64,000 nucleotides of DNA from Henricia sp. BOLD:AAB3569 (lineage: Eukaryota > Echinodermata > Asteroidea > Spinulosida > Echinasteridae), in the NCBI GenBank assembly GCA_037783545.1, contig JBBELK010000487.1, forward strand, positions 62,001 through 126,000, given 5' to 3'. Below the pieces are notes generated by a model, which had not been told where the DNA came from, did no database searches, and saw nothing but the letters and a program-made list of their open reading frames with translations. The translations under genes and the position numbers were made by a program. This document shows, one piece after another, positions 29,419-39,832 of the stretch (position 1 is the stretch's first letter; each line of letters begins with the position of its first letter).

Positions 29419-29491
29419 GCCTCGTTGGCGCAGTCGGCAGCGCGTCAGTCTCATAATCTGAAGGTCGTGAGTTCGAGCCTCACACGGGGCA
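29419..29491 (+). tRNA. tRNA-Met(CAT), unit 46
   Basis: As unit 1. Confidence 0.96.
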
Positions 29492-29634
29492 GTCTCTGTC
29501 GTTTTGTAATGCTTCCCTTTTATATTATTGTTGTCTGCGTGAGGCTCAGGGTTTGGTAATGTCCTCATTTTAAACTGGAATGGCTCGTTTGGTTCCAACC
29601 ATGCTGCTTGCGACCTGAAAGACAGCTTCACGTG

Positions 29635-29707
29635 GACCACGTGTCCTAATGGATAAGGCGTCCGACTTCGGATCGGAAGATTGAGGGTTCGAATCCCTTC
29701 GTGGTTG
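29635..29707 (+). tRNA. tRNA-Arg(TCG), D-stem variant, unit 46
   Basis: G10T at 29644 breaks the first D-stem pair (G10-C25) and changes the A box. Confidence 0.8.
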
Positions 29708-29934
29708 TGCTATTTTGGCACGCTGACTCTGTCTTCTGTCTTCTAAAGTCGATCCGAGATGACCGCCGTCTCCAGAAGGGCTTACTTCATGTATCCATGT
29801 TATGAACAATGTTATAGCAGGCCTTTGTGTTTGTGCAGTCAAGTTTGTCTCACAGGACAGTCTTCTTCAGCTAGCTCATGACAGACGATTGCAACTTTCA
29901 GCGCTGAGAGGTTGTCCAAAAGTGTGGCTTATGT

Positions 29935-30007
29935 GCCTCGTTGGCGCGGTCGGCAGCGCGTCAGTCTCATAATCTGAAGGTCGTGAGTTCGAGCCTCACA
30001 CGGGGCA
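29935..30007 (+). tRNA. tRNA-Met(CAT), A14G variant, unit 47
   Basis: A14G at 29948. A14 is nearly universal because it pairs with T8 in the tRNA core, and it is also an A-box base, so both folding and transcription may suffer. Confidence 0.8.
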
Positions 30008-30150
30008 GTCTCTGTCGTTTTGTAATGCTTCCCTTTTATATTATTGTTGTCTGCGTGAGGCTCAGGGTTTGGTAATGTCCTCATTTTAAACTGGAATGGC
30101 TCGTTTGGTTCCAACCATGCTGCTTGCGACCTGAAAGACAGCTTCACGTG

Positions 30151-30223
30151 GACCACGTGGCCTAATGGATAAGGCGTCCGACTTCGGATCGGAAGATTGA
30201 GGGTTCGAATCCCTTCGTGGTTG
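30151..30223 (+). tRNA. tRNA-Arg(TCG), unit 47
   Basis: As unit 1. Confidence 0.96.
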
Positions 30224-30450
30224 TGCTATTTTGGCACGCTGACTCTGTCTTCTGTCTTCTAAAGTCGATCCGAGATGACCGCCGTCTCCAGAAGGGCTTA
30301 CTTCATGTATCCATGTTATGAACAATGTTATAGCAGGCCTTTGTGTTTGTGCAGTCAAGTTTGTCTCACAGGACAGTCTTCTTCAGCTAGCTCATGACAG
30401 ACGATTGCAACTTTCAGCGCTGAGAGGTTGTCCAAAAGTGTGGCTTATGT

Positions 30451-30523
30451 GCCTCGTTGGCGCAGTCGGCAGCGCGTCAGTCTCATAATCTGAAGGTCGT
30501 GAGTTCGAGCCTCACACGGGGCA
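30451..30523 (+). tRNA. tRNA-Met(CAT), unit 48
   Basis: As unit 1. Confidence 0.96.
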
Positions 30524-30666
30524 GTCTCTGTCGTTTTGTAATGCTTCCCTTTTATATTATTGTTGTCTGCGTGAGGCTCAGGGTTTGGTAATGTCCTCAT
30601 TTTAAACTGGAATGGCTCGTTTGGTTCCAACCATGCTGCTTGCGACCTGAAAGACAGCTTCACGTG

Positions 30667-30739
30667 GACCACGTGGCCTAATGGATAAGGCGTCCGACTT
30701 CGGATCGGAAGATTGAGGGTTCGAATCCCTTCGTGGTTG
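30667..30739 (+). tRNA. tRNA-Arg(TCG), unit 48
   Basis: As unit 1. Confidence 0.96.
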
Positions 30740-30966
30740 TGCTATTTTGGCACGCTGACTCTGTCTTCTGTCTTCTAAAGTCGATCCGAGATGACCGCCG
30801 TCTCCAGAAGGGCTTACTTCATGTATCCATGTTATGAACAATGTTATAGCAGGCCTTTGTGTTTGTGCAGTCAAGTTTGTCTCACAGGACAGTCTTCTTC
30901 AGCTAGCTCATGACAGACGATTGCAACTTTCAGCGCTGAGAGGTTGTCCAAAAGTGTGGCTTATGT

Positions 30967-31038
30967 GCCTCGTTGGCGCAGTCGGCAGCGCGTCATCTCA
31001 TAATCTGAAGGTCGTGAGTTCGAGCCTCACACGGGGCA
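30967..31038 (+). tRNA. tRNA-Met(CAT) with 1-nt deletion, probable pseudogene, unit 49
   Basis: 72 nt instead of 73: G30 of the anticodon stem is missing (CAGTCTCAT reads CATCTCAT at about 30994-31001). The stem loses a G-C pair and the anticodon loop register is disturbed. Promoter boxes are intact, so it may be transcribed but is unlikely to work. Confidence 0.75.
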
Positions 31039-31181
31039 GTCTCTGTCGTTTTGTAATGCTTCCCTTTTATATTATTGTTGTCTGCGTGAGGCTCAGGGTT
31101 TGGTAATGTCCTCATTTTAAACTGGAATGGCTCGTTTGGTTCCAACCATGCTGCTTGCGACCTGAAAGACAGCTTCACGTG

Positions 31182-31254
31182 GACCACGTGGCCTAATGGA
31201 TAAGGCGTCCGACTTCGGATCGGAAGATTGAGGGTTCGAATCCCTTCGTGGTTG
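31182..31254 (+). tRNA. tRNA-Arg(TCG), unit 49
   Basis: As unit 1. Confidence 0.96.
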
Positions 31255-31481
31255 TGCTATTTTGGCACGCTGACTCTGTCTTCTGTCTTCTAAAGTCGAT
31301 CCGAGATGACCGCCGTCTCCAGAAGGGCTTACTTCATGTATCCATGTTATGAACAATGTTATAGCAGGCCTTTGTGTTTGTGCAGTCAAGTTTGTCTCAC
31401 AGGACAGTCTTCTTCAGCTAGCTCATGACAGACGATTGCAACTTTCAGCGCTGAGAGGTTGTCCAAAAGTGTGGCTTATGT

Positions 31482-31554
31482 GCCTCGTTGGCGCAGTCGG
31501 CAGCGCGTCAGTCTCATAATCTGAAGGTCGTGAGTTCGAGCCTCACACGGGGCA
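31482..31554 (+). tRNA. tRNA-Met(CAT), unit 50
   Basis: As unit 1. Confidence 0.96.
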
Positions 31555-31697
31555 GTCTCTGTCGTTTTGTAATGCTTCCCTTTTATATTATTGTTGTCTG
31601 CGTGAGGCTCAGGGTTTGGTAATGTCCTCATTTTAAACTGGAATGGCTCGTTTGGTTCCAACCATGCTGCTTGCGACCTGAAAGACAGCTTCACGTG

Positions 31698-31770
31698 GAC
31701 CACGTGGCCTAATGGATAAGGCGTCCGACTTCGGATCGGAAGATTGAGGGTTCGAATCCCTTCGTGGTTG
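31698..31770 (+). tRNA. tRNA-Arg(TCG), unit 50
   Basis: As unit 1. Confidence 0.96.
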
Positions 31771-31997
31771 TGCTATTTTGGCACGCTGACTCTGTCTTCT
31801 GTCTTCTAAAGTCGATCCGAGATGACCGCCGTCTCCAGAAGGGCTTACTTCATGTATCCATGTTATGAACAATGTTATAGCAGGCCTTTGTGTTTGTGCA
31901 GTCAAGTTTGTCTCACAGGACAGTCTTCTTCAGCTAGCTCATGACAGACGATTGCAACTTTCAGCGCTGAGAGGTTGTCCAAAAGTGTGGCTTATGT

Positions 31998-32070
31998 GCC
32001 TCGTTGGCGCAGTCGGCAGCGCGTCAGTCTCATAATCTGAAGGTCGTGAGTTCGAGCCTCACACGGGGCA
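31998..32070 (+). tRNA. tRNA-Met(CAT), unit 51
   Basis: As unit 1. Confidence 0.96.
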
Positions 32071-32213
32071 GTCTCTGTCGTTTTGTAATGCTTCCCTTTT
32101 ATATTATTGTTGTCTGCGTGAGGCTCAGGGTTTGGTAATGTCCTCATTTTAAACTGGAATGGCTCGTTTGGTTCCAACCATGCTGCTTGCGACCTGAAAG
32201 ACAGCTTCACGTG

Positions 32214-32286
32214 GACCACGTGGCCTAATGGATAAGGCGTCCGACTTCGGATCGGAAGATTGAGGGTTCGAATCCCTTCGTAGTTG
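32214..32286 (+). tRNA. tRNA-Arg(TCG), acceptor-stem variant, unit 51
   Basis: G69A at 32282 turns the C4-G69 acceptor pair into a C-A mismatch. Unit 76 is hit at the same position. Confidence 0.85.
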
Positions 32287-32513
32287 TGCTATTTTGGCAC
32301 GCTGACTCTGTCTTCTGTCTTCTAAAGTCGATCCGAGATGACCGCCGTCTCCAGAAGGGCTTACTTCATGTATCCATGTTATGAACAATGTTATAGCAGG
32401 CCTTTGTGTTTGTGCAGTCAAGTTTGTCTCACAGGACAGTCTTCTTCAGCTAGCTCATGACAGACGATTGCAACTTTCAGCGCTGAGAGGTTGTCCAAAA
32501 GTGTGGCTTATGT

Positions 32514-32586
32514 GCCTCGTTGGCGCAGTCGGCAGCGCGTCAGTCTCATAATCTGAAGGTCGTGAGTTCGAGCCTCACACGGGGCA
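32514..32586 (+). tRNA. tRNA-Met(CAT), unit 52
   Basis: As unit 1. Confidence 0.96.
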
Positions 32587-32729
32587 GTCTCTGTCGTTTT
32601 GTAATGCTTCCCTTTTATATTATTGTTGTCTGCGTGAGGCTCAGGGTTTGGTAATGTCCTCATTTTAAACTGGAATGGCTCGTTTGGTTCCAACCATGCT
32701 GCTTGCGACCTGAAAGACAGCTTCACGTG

Positions 32730-32802
32730 GACCACGTGGCCTAATGGATAAGGCGTCCGACTTCGGATCGGAAGATTGAGGGTTCGAATCCCTTCGTGGT
32801 TG
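32730..32802 (+). tRNA. tRNA-Arg(TCG), unit 52
   Basis: As unit 1. Confidence 0.96.
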
Positions 32803-33029
32803 TGCTATTTTGGCACGCTGACTCTGTCTTCTGTCTTCTAAAGTCGATCCGAGATGACCGCCGTCTCCAGAAGGGCTTACTTCATGTATCCATGTTATGA
32901 ACAATGTTATAGCAGGCCTTTGTGTTTGTGCAGTCAAGTTTGTCTCACAGGACAGTCTTCTTCAGCTAGCTCATGACAGACGATTGCAACTTTCAGCGCT
33001 GAGAGGTTGTCCAAAAGTGTGGCTTATGT

Positions 33030-33102
33030 GCCTCGTTGGCGCAGTCGGCAGCGCGTCAGTCTCATAATCTGAAGGTCGTGAGTTCGAGCCTCACACGGGG
33101 CA
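33030..33102 (+). tRNA. tRNA-Met(CAT), unit 53
   Basis: As unit 1. Confidence 0.96.
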
Positions 33103-33245
33103 GTCTCTGTCGTTTTGTAATGCTTCCCTTTTATATTATTGTTGTCTGCGTGAGGCTCAGGGTTTGGTAATGTCCTCATTTTAAACTGGAATGGCTCGTT
33201 TGGTTCCAACCATGCTGCTTGCGACCTGAAAGACAGCTTCACGTG

Positions 33246-33318
33246 GACCACGTGGCCTAATGGATAAGGCGTCCGACTTCGGATCGGAAGATTGAGGGTT
33301 GGAATCCCTTCGTGGTTG
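33246..33318 (+). tRNA. tRNA-Arg(TCG), C56G variant, unit 53
   Basis: C56G at 33301. Confidence 0.7.
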
Positions 33319-33545
33319 TGCTATTTTGGCACGCTGACTCTGTCTTCTGTCTTCTAAAGTCGATCCGAGATGACCGCCGTCTCCAGAAGGGCTTACTTCA
33401 TGTATCCATGTTATGAACAATGTTATAGCAGGCCTTTGTGTTTGTGCAGTCAAGTTTGTCTCACAGGACAGTCTTCTTCAGCTAGCTCATGACAGACGAT
33501 TGCAACTTTCAGCGCTGAGAGGTTGTCCAAAAGTGTGGCTTATGT

Positions 33546-33618
33546 GCCTCGTTGGCGCAGTCGGCAGCGCGTCAGTCTCATAATCTGAAGGTCGTGAGTT
33601 CGAGCCTCACACGGGGCA
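33546..33618 (+). tRNA. tRNA-Met(CAT), unit 54
   Basis: As unit 1. Confidence 0.96.
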
Positions 33619-33761
33619 GTCTCTGTCGTTTTGTAATGCTTCCCTTTTATATTATTGTTGTCTGCGTGAGGCTCAGGGTTTGGTAATGTCCTCATTTTAA
33701 ACTGGAATGGCTCGTTTGGTTCCAACCATGCTGCTTGCGACCTGAAAGACAGCTTCACGTG

Positions 33762-33834
33762 GACCACGTGGCCTAATGGATAAGGCGTCCGACTTCGGAT
33801 CGGAAGATTGAGGGTTCGAATCCCTTCGTGGTTG
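33762..33834 (+). tRNA. tRNA-Arg(TCG), unit 54
   Basis: As unit 1. Confidence 0.96.
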
Positions 33835-34061
33835 TGCTATTTTGGCACGCTGACTCTGTCTTCTGTCTTCTAAAGTCGATCCGAGATGACCGCCGTCTCC
33901 AGAAGGGCTTACTTCATGTATCCATGTTATGAACAATGTTATAGCAGGCCTTTGTGTTTGTGCAGTCAAGTTTGTCTCACAGGACAGTCTTCTTCAGCTA
34001 GCTCATGACAGACGATTGCAACTTTCAGCGCTGAGAGGTTGTCCAAAAGTGTGGCTTATGT

Positions 34062-34134
34062 GCCTCGTTGGCGCAGTCGGCAGCGCGTCAGTCTCATAAT
34101 CTGAAGGTCGTGAGTTCGAGCCTCACACGGGGCA
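34062..34134 (+). tRNA. tRNA-Met(CAT), unit 55
   Basis: As unit 1. Confidence 0.96.
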
Positions 34135-34277
34135 GTCTCTGTCGTTTTGTAATGCTTCCCTTTTATATTATTGTTGTCTGCGTGAGGCTCAGGGTTTGGT
34201 AATGTCCTCATTTTAAACTGGAATGGCTCGTTTGGTTCCAACCATGCTGCTTGCGACCTGAAAGACAGCTTCACGTG

Positions 34278-34350
34278 GACCACGTGGCCTAATGGATAAG
34301 GCGTCCGACTTCGGATCGGAAGATTGAGGGTTCGAATCCCTTCGTGGTTG
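34278..34350 (+). tRNA. tRNA-Arg(TCG), unit 55
   Basis: As unit 1. Confidence 0.96.
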
Positions 34351-34577
34351 TGCTATTTTGGCACGCTGACTCTGTCTTCTGTCTTCTAAAGTCGATCCGA
34401 GATGACCGCCGTCTCCAGAAGGGCTTACTTCATGTATCCATGTTATGAACAATGTTATAGCAGGCCTTTGTGTTTGTGCAGTCAAGTTTGTCTCACAGGA
34501 CAGTCTTCTTCAGCTAGCTCATGACAGACGATTGCAACTTTCAGCGCTGAGAGGTTGTCCAAAAGTGTGGCTTATGT

Positions 34578-34650
34578 GCCTCGTTGGCGCAGTCGGCAGC
34601 GCGTCAGTCTCATAATCTGAAGGTCGTGAGTTCGAGCCTCACACGGGGCA
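34578..34650 (+). tRNA. tRNA-Met(CAT), unit 56
   Basis: As unit 1. Confidence 0.96.
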
Positions 34651-34793
34651 GTCTCTGTCGTTTTGTAATGCTTCCCTTTTATATTATTGTTGTCTGCGTG
34701 AGGCTCAGGGTTTGGTAATGTCCTCATTTTAAACTGGAATGGCTCGTTTGGTTCCAACCATGCTGCTTGCGACCTGAAAGACAGCTTCACGTG

Positions 34794-34866
34794 GACCACG
34801 TGGCCTAATGGATAAGGCGTCCGACTTCGGATCGGAAGATTGAGGGTTCGAATCCCTTCGTGGTTG
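34794..34866 (+). tRNA. tRNA-Arg(TCG), unit 56
   Basis: As unit 1. The spacer downstream has a private T to G at 34989. Confidence 0.96.
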
Positions 34867-35093
34867 TGCTATTTTGGCACGCTGACTCTGTCTTCTGTCT
34901 TCTAAAGTCGATCCGAGATGACCGCCGTCTCCAGAAGGGCTTACTTCATGTATCCATGTTATGAACAATGTTATAGCAGGCCTTTGTGGTTGTGCAGTCA
35001 AGTTTGTCTCACAGGACAGTCTTCTTCAGCTAGCTCATGACAGACGATTGCAACTTTCAGCGCTGAGAGGTTGTCCAAAAGTGTGGCTTATGT

Positions 35094-35166
35094 GCCTCGT
35101 TGGCGCAGTCGGCAGCGCGTCAGTCTCATAATCTGAAGGTCGTGAGTTCGAGCCTCACACGGGGCA
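35094..35166 (+). tRNA. tRNA-Met(CAT), unit 57
   Basis: As unit 1. Confidence 0.96.
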
Positions 35167-35309
35167 GTCTCTGTCGTTTTGTAATGCTTCCCTTTTATAT
35201 TATTGTTGTCTGCGTGAGGCTCAGGGTTTGGTAATGTCCTCATTTTAAACTGGAATGGCTCGTTTGGTTCCAACCATGCTGCTTGCGACCTGAAAGACAG
35301 CTTCACGTG

Positions 35310-35382
35310 GACCACGTGGCCTAATGGATAAGGCGTCCGACTTCGGATCGGAAGATTGAGGGTTCGAATCCCTTCGTGGTTG
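35310..35382 (+). tRNA. tRNA-Arg(TCG), unit 57
   Basis: As unit 1. The CACTA-like element lies 69 bp downstream. Confidence 0.96.
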
Positions 35383-35451
35383 TGCTATTTTGGCACGCTG
35401 ACTCTGTCTTCTGTCTTCTAAAGTCGATCCGAGATGACCGCCGTCTCCAGA

Positions 35452-35543
35452 CACTATGAGCAAGAACATGTACATGTTCATTGTTACCCCATTGTTAGTA
35501 ACAATGGTGTGTGCCCAATTTCCATTGTTAGATGTTCATAGTG
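35452..35543. mobile_element. 92-bp CACTA-like miniature transposon
   Basis: The ends are CACTATGA and TCATAGTG, and AGA is duplicated on both sides (35449-35451 and 35544-35546), which exactly accounts for the 95-bp excess of unit 57. CACTA ends with a 3-bp duplication are the mark of the CACTA (EnSpm, CMC) superfamily. Inside are further inverted pieces (ACATGTACATGT, and TTGTTA against TAACAA). There is no coding capacity, so it was moved by an enzyme in trans. Confidence 0.75.
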
Positions 35544-35704
35544 AGAAGGGCTTACTTCATGTATCCATGTTATGAACAATGTTATAGCAGGCCTTTGTGT
35601 TTGTGCAGTCAAGTTTGTCTCACAGGACAGTCTTCTTCAGCTAGCTCATGACAGACGATTGCAACTTTCAGCGCTGAGAGGTTGTCCAAAAGTGTGGCTT
35701 ATGT

Positions 35705-35777
35705 GCCTCGTTGGCGCAGTCGGCAGCGCGTCAGTCTCATAATCTGAAGGTCGTGAGTTCGAGCCTCACACGGGGCA
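35705..35777 (+). tRNA. tRNA-Met(CAT), unit 58
   Basis: As unit 1. Confidence 0.96.
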
Positions 35778-35920
35778 GTCTCTGTCGTTTTGTAATGCTT
35801 CCCTTTTATATTATTGTTGTCTGCGTGAGGCTCAGGGTTTGGTAATGTCCTCATTTTAAACTGGAATGGCTCGTTTGGTTCCAACCATGCTGCTTGCGAC
35901 CTGAAAGACAGCTTCACGTG

Positions 35921-35993
35921 GACCACGTGGCCTAATGGATAAGGCGTCCGACTTCGGATCGGAAGATTGAGGGTTCGAATCCCTTCGTGGTTG
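35921..35993 (+). tRNA. tRNA-Arg(TCG), unit 58
   Basis: As unit 1. Confidence 0.96.
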
Positions 35994-36220
35994 TGCTATT
36001 TTGGCACGCTGACTCTGTCTTCTGTCTTCTAAAGTCGATCCGAGATGACCGCCGTCTCCAGAAGGGCTTACTTCATGTATCCATGTTATGAACAATGTTA
36101 TAGCAGGCCTTTGTGTTTGTGCAGTCAAGTTTGTCTCACAGGACAGTCTTCTTCAGCTAGCTCATGACAGACGATTGCAACTTTCAGCGCTGAGAGGTTG
36201 TCCAAAAGTGTGGCTTATGT

Positions 36221-36293
36221 GCCTCGTTGGCGCAGTCGGCAGCGCGTCAGTCTCATAATCTGAAGGTCGTGAGTTCGAGCCTCACACGGGGCA
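36221..36293 (+). tRNA. tRNA-Met(CAT), unit 59
   Basis: As unit 1. Confidence 0.96.
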
Positions 36294-36436
36294 GTCTCTG
36301 TCGTTTTGTAATGCTTCCCTTTTATATTATTGTTGTCTGCGTGAGGCTCAGGGTTTGGTAATGTCCTCATTTTAAACTGGAATGGCTCGTTTGGTTCCAA
36401 CCATGCTGCTTGCGACCTGAAAGACAGCTTCACGTG

Positions 36437-36509
36437 GACCACGTGGCCTAATGGATAAGGCGTCCGACTTCGGATCGGAAGATTGAGGGTTGGAATCCCT
36501 TCGTGGTTG
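36437..36509 (+). tRNA. tRNA-Arg(TCG), C56G variant, unit 59
   Basis: C56G at 36492. Confidence 0.7.
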
Positions 36510-36736
36510 TGCTATTTTGGCACGCTGACTCTGTCTTCTGTCTTCTAAAGTCGATCCGAGATGACCGCCGTCTCCAGAAGGGCTTACTTCATGTATCCAT
36601 GTTATGAACAATGTTATAGCAGGCCTTTGTGTTTGTGCAGTCAAGTTTGTCTCACAGGACAGTCTTCTTCAGCTAGCTCATGACAGACGATTGCAACTTT
36701 CAGCGCTGAGAGGTTGTCCAAAAGTGTGGCTTATGT

Positions 36737-36809
36737 GCCTCGTTGGCGCAGTCGGCAGCGCGTCAGTCTCATAATCTGAAGGTCGTGAGTTCGAGCCTCA
36801 CACGGGGCA
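36737..36809 (+). tRNA. tRNA-Met(CAT), unit 60
   Basis: As unit 1. Confidence 0.96.
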
Positions 36810-36952
36810 GTCTCTGTCGTTTTGTAATGCTTCCCTTTTATATTATTGTTGTCTGCGTGAGGCTCAGGGTTTGGTAATGTCCTCATTTTAAACTGGAATG
36901 GCTCGTTTGGTTCCAACCATGCTGCTTGCGACCTGAAAGACAGCTTCACGTG

Positions 36953-37025
36953 GACCACGTGGCCTAATGGATAAGGCGTCCGACTTCGGATCGGAAGATT
37001 GAGGGTTCGAATCCCTTCGTGGTTG
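36953..37025 (+). tRNA. tRNA-Arg(TCG), unit 60
   Basis: As unit 1. Confidence 0.96.
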
Positions 37026-37252
37026 TGCTATTTTGGCACGCTGACTCTGTCTTCTGTCTTCTAAAGTCGATCCGAGATGACCGCCGTCTCCAGAAGGGCT
37101 TACTTCATGTATCCATGTTATGAACAATGTTATAGCAGGCCTTTGTGTTTGTGCAGTCAAGTTTGTCTCACAGGACAGTCTTCTTCAGCTAGCTCATGAC
37201 AGACGATTGCAACTTTCAGCGCTGAGAGGTTGTCCAAAAGTGTGGCTTATGT

Positions 37253-37325
37253 GCCTCGTTGGCGCAGTCGGCAGCGCGTCAGTCTCATAATCTGAAGGTC
37301 GTGAGTTCGAGCCTCACACGGGGCA
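37253..37325 (+). tRNA. tRNA-Met(CAT), unit 61
   Basis: As unit 1. Confidence 0.96.
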
Positions 37326-37468
37326 GTCTCTGTCGTTTTGTAATGCTTCCCTTTTATATTATTGTTGTCTGCGTGAGGCTCAGGGTTTGGTAATGTCCTC
37401 ATTTTAAACTGGAATGGCTCGTTTGGTTCCAACCATGCTGCTTGCGACCTGAAAGACAGCTTCACGTG

Positions 37469-37541
37469 GACCACGTGGCCTAATGGATAAGGCGTCCGAC
37501 TTCGGATCGGAAGATTGAGGGTTCGAATCCCTTCGTGGTTG
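37469..37541 (+). tRNA. tRNA-Arg(TCG), unit 61
   Basis: As unit 1. Confidence 0.96.
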
Positions 37542-37768
37542 TGCTATTTTGGCACGCTGACTCTGTCTTCTGTCTTCTAAAGTCGATCCGAGATGACCGC
37601 CGTCTCCAGAAGGGCTTACTTCATGTATCCATGTTATGAACAATGTTATAGCAGGCCTTTGTGTTTGTGCAGTCAAGTTTGTCTCACAGGACAGTCTTCT
37701 TCAGCTAGCTCATGACAGACGATTGCAACTTTCAGCGCTGAGAGGTTGTCCAAAAGTGTGGCTTATGT

Positions 37769-37841
37769 GCCTCGTTGGCGCAGTCGGCAGCGCGTCAGTC
37801 TCATAATCTGAAGGTCGTGAGTTCGAGCCTCACACGGGGCA
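37769..37841 (+). tRNA. tRNA-Met(CAT), unit 62
   Basis: As unit 1. Confidence 0.96.
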
Positions 37842-37984
37842 GTCTCTGTCGTTTTGTAATGCTTCCCTTTTATATTATTGTTGTCTGCGTGAGGCTCAGG
37901 GTTTGGTAATGTCCTCATTTTAAACTGGAATGGCTCGTTTGGTTCCAACCATGCTGCTTGCGACCTGAAAGACAGCTTCACGTG

Positions 37985-38057
37985 GACCACGTGGCCTAAT
38001 GGATAAGGCGTCCGACTTCGGATCGGAAGATTGAGGGTTCGAATCCCTTCGTGGTTG
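37985..38057 (+). tRNA. tRNA-Arg(TCG), unit 62
   Basis: As unit 1. Confidence 0.96.
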
Positions 38058-38284
38058 TGCTATTTTGGCACGCTGACTCTGTCTTCTGTCTTCTAAAGTC
38101 GATCCGAGATGACCGCCGTCTCCAGAAGGGCTTACTTCATGTATCCATGTTATGAACAATGTTATAGCAGGCCTTTGTGTTTGTGCAGTCAAGTTTGTCT
38201 CACAGGACAGTCTTCTTCAGCTAGCTCATGACAGACGATTGCAACTTTCAGCGCTGAGAGGTTGTCCAAAAGTGTGGCTTATGT

Positions 38285-38357
38285 GCCTCGTTGGCGCAGT
38301 CGGCAGCGCGTCAGTCTCATAATCTGAAGGTCGTGAGTTCGAGCCTCACACGGGGCA
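38285..38357 (+). tRNA. tRNA-Met(CAT), unit 63
   Basis: As unit 1. Confidence 0.96.
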
Positions 38358-38500
38358 GTCTCTGTCGTTTTGTAATGCTTCCCTTTTATATTATTGTTGT
38401 CTGCGTGAGGCTCAGGGTTTGGTAATGTCCTCATTTTAAACTGGAATGGCTCGTTTGGTTCCAACCATGCTGCTTGCGACCTGAAAGACAGCTTCACGTG

Positions 38501-38573
38501 GACCACGTGGCCTAATGGATAAGGCGTCCGACTTCGGATCGGAACATTGAGGGTTGGAATCCCTTCGTGGTTG
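38501..38573 (+). tRNA. tRNA-Arg(TCG), C56G plus G45C, unit 63
   Basis: C56G at 38556 and a second, private change G45C in the variable loop at 38545. One of two C56G copies seen with an additional lesion. Confidence 0.65.
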
Positions 38574-38800
38574 TGCTATTTTGGCACGCTGACTCTGTCT
38601 TCTGTCTTCTAAAGTCGATCCGAGATGACCGCCGTCTCCAGAAGGGCTTACTTCATGTATCCATGTTATGAACAATGTTATAGCAGGCCTTTGTGTTTGT
38701 GCAGTCAAGTTTGTCTCACAGGACAGTCTTCTTCAGCTAGCTCATGACAGACGATTGCAACTTTCAGCGCTGAGAGGTTGTCCAAAAGTGTGGCTTATGT

Positions 38801-38873
38801 GCCTCGTTGGCGCAGTCGGCAGCGCGTCAGTCTCATAATCTGAAGGTCGTGAGTTCGAGCCTCACACGGGGCA
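38801..38873 (+). tRNA. tRNA-Met(CAT), unit 64
   Basis: As unit 1. Confidence 0.96.
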
Positions 38874-39016
38874 GTCTCTGTCGTTTTGTAATGCTTCCCT
38901 TTTATATTATTGTTGTCTGCGTGAGGCTCAGGGTTTGGTAATGTCCTCATTTTAAACTGGAATGGCTCGTTTGGTTCCAACCATGCTGCTTGCGACCTGA
39001 AAGACAGCTTCACGTG

Positions 39017-39089
39017 GACCACGTGGCCTAATGGATAAGGCGTCCGACTTCGGATCGGAAGATTGAGGGTTCGAATCCCTTCGTGGTTG
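39017..39089 (+). tRNA. tRNA-Arg(TCG), unit 64
   Basis: As unit 1. Confidence 0.96.
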
Positions 39090-39316
39090 TGCTATTTTGG
39101 CACGCTGACTCTGTCTTCTGTCTTCTAAAGTCGATCCGAGATGACCGCCGTCTCCAGAAGGGCTTACTTCATGTATCCATGTTATGAACAATGTTATAGC
39201 AGGCCTTTGTGTTTGTGCAGTCAAGTTTGTCTCACAGGACAGTCTTCTTCAGCTAGCTCATGACAGACGATTGCAACTTTCAGCGCTGAGAGGTTGTCCA
39301 AAAGTGTGGCTTATGT

Positions 39317-39389
39317 GCCTCGTTGGCGCAGTCGGCAGCGCGTCAGTCTCATAATCTGAAGGTCGTGAGTTCGAGCCTCACACGGGGCA
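39317..39389 (+). tRNA. tRNA-Met(CAT), unit 65
   Basis: As unit 1. Confidence 0.96.
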
Positions 39390-39532
39390 GTCTCTGTCGT
39401 TTTGTAATGCTTCCCTTTTATATTATTGTTGTCTGCGTGAGGCTCAGGGTTTGGTAATGTCCTCATTTTAAACTGGAATGGCTCGTTTGGTTCCAACCAT
39501 GCTGCTTGCGACCTGAAAGACAGCTTCACGTG

Positions 39533-39605
39533 GACCACGTGGCCTAATGGATAAGGCGTCCGACTTCGGATCGGAAGATTGAGGGTTCGAATACCTTCGT
39601 GGTTG
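39533..39605 (+). tRNA. tRNA-Arg(TCG), C61A variant, unit 65
   Basis: C61A at 39593 destroys the universal G53-C61 pair that closes the T loop and also alters the B box. Likely non-functional. Confidence 0.75.
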
Positions 39606-39832
39606 TGCTATTTTGGCACGCTGACTCTGTCTTCTGTCTTCTAAAGTCGATCCGAGATGACCGCCGTCTCCAGAAGGGCTTACTTCATGTATCCATGTTA
39701 TGAACAATGTTATAGCAGGCCTTTGTGTTTGTGCAGTCAAGTTTGTCTCACAGGACAGTCTTCTTCAGCTAGCTCATGACAGACGATTGCAACTTTCAGC
39801 GCTGAGAGGTTGTCCAAAAGTGTGGCTTATGT

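Larger units (their letters stand above)
24624..35451 (+). repeat. tRNA-Met/tRNA-Arg tandem array, block 3 (units 37-57)
   Basis: Strict 516-bp phase except for unit 49, which is 515 bp because of a 1-nt deletion inside its tRNA-Met. Units 45-53 hold an unusual number of private tRNA lesions. The block ends at the target duplication of the 92-bp CACTA-like element in unit 57. Confidence 0.98.
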
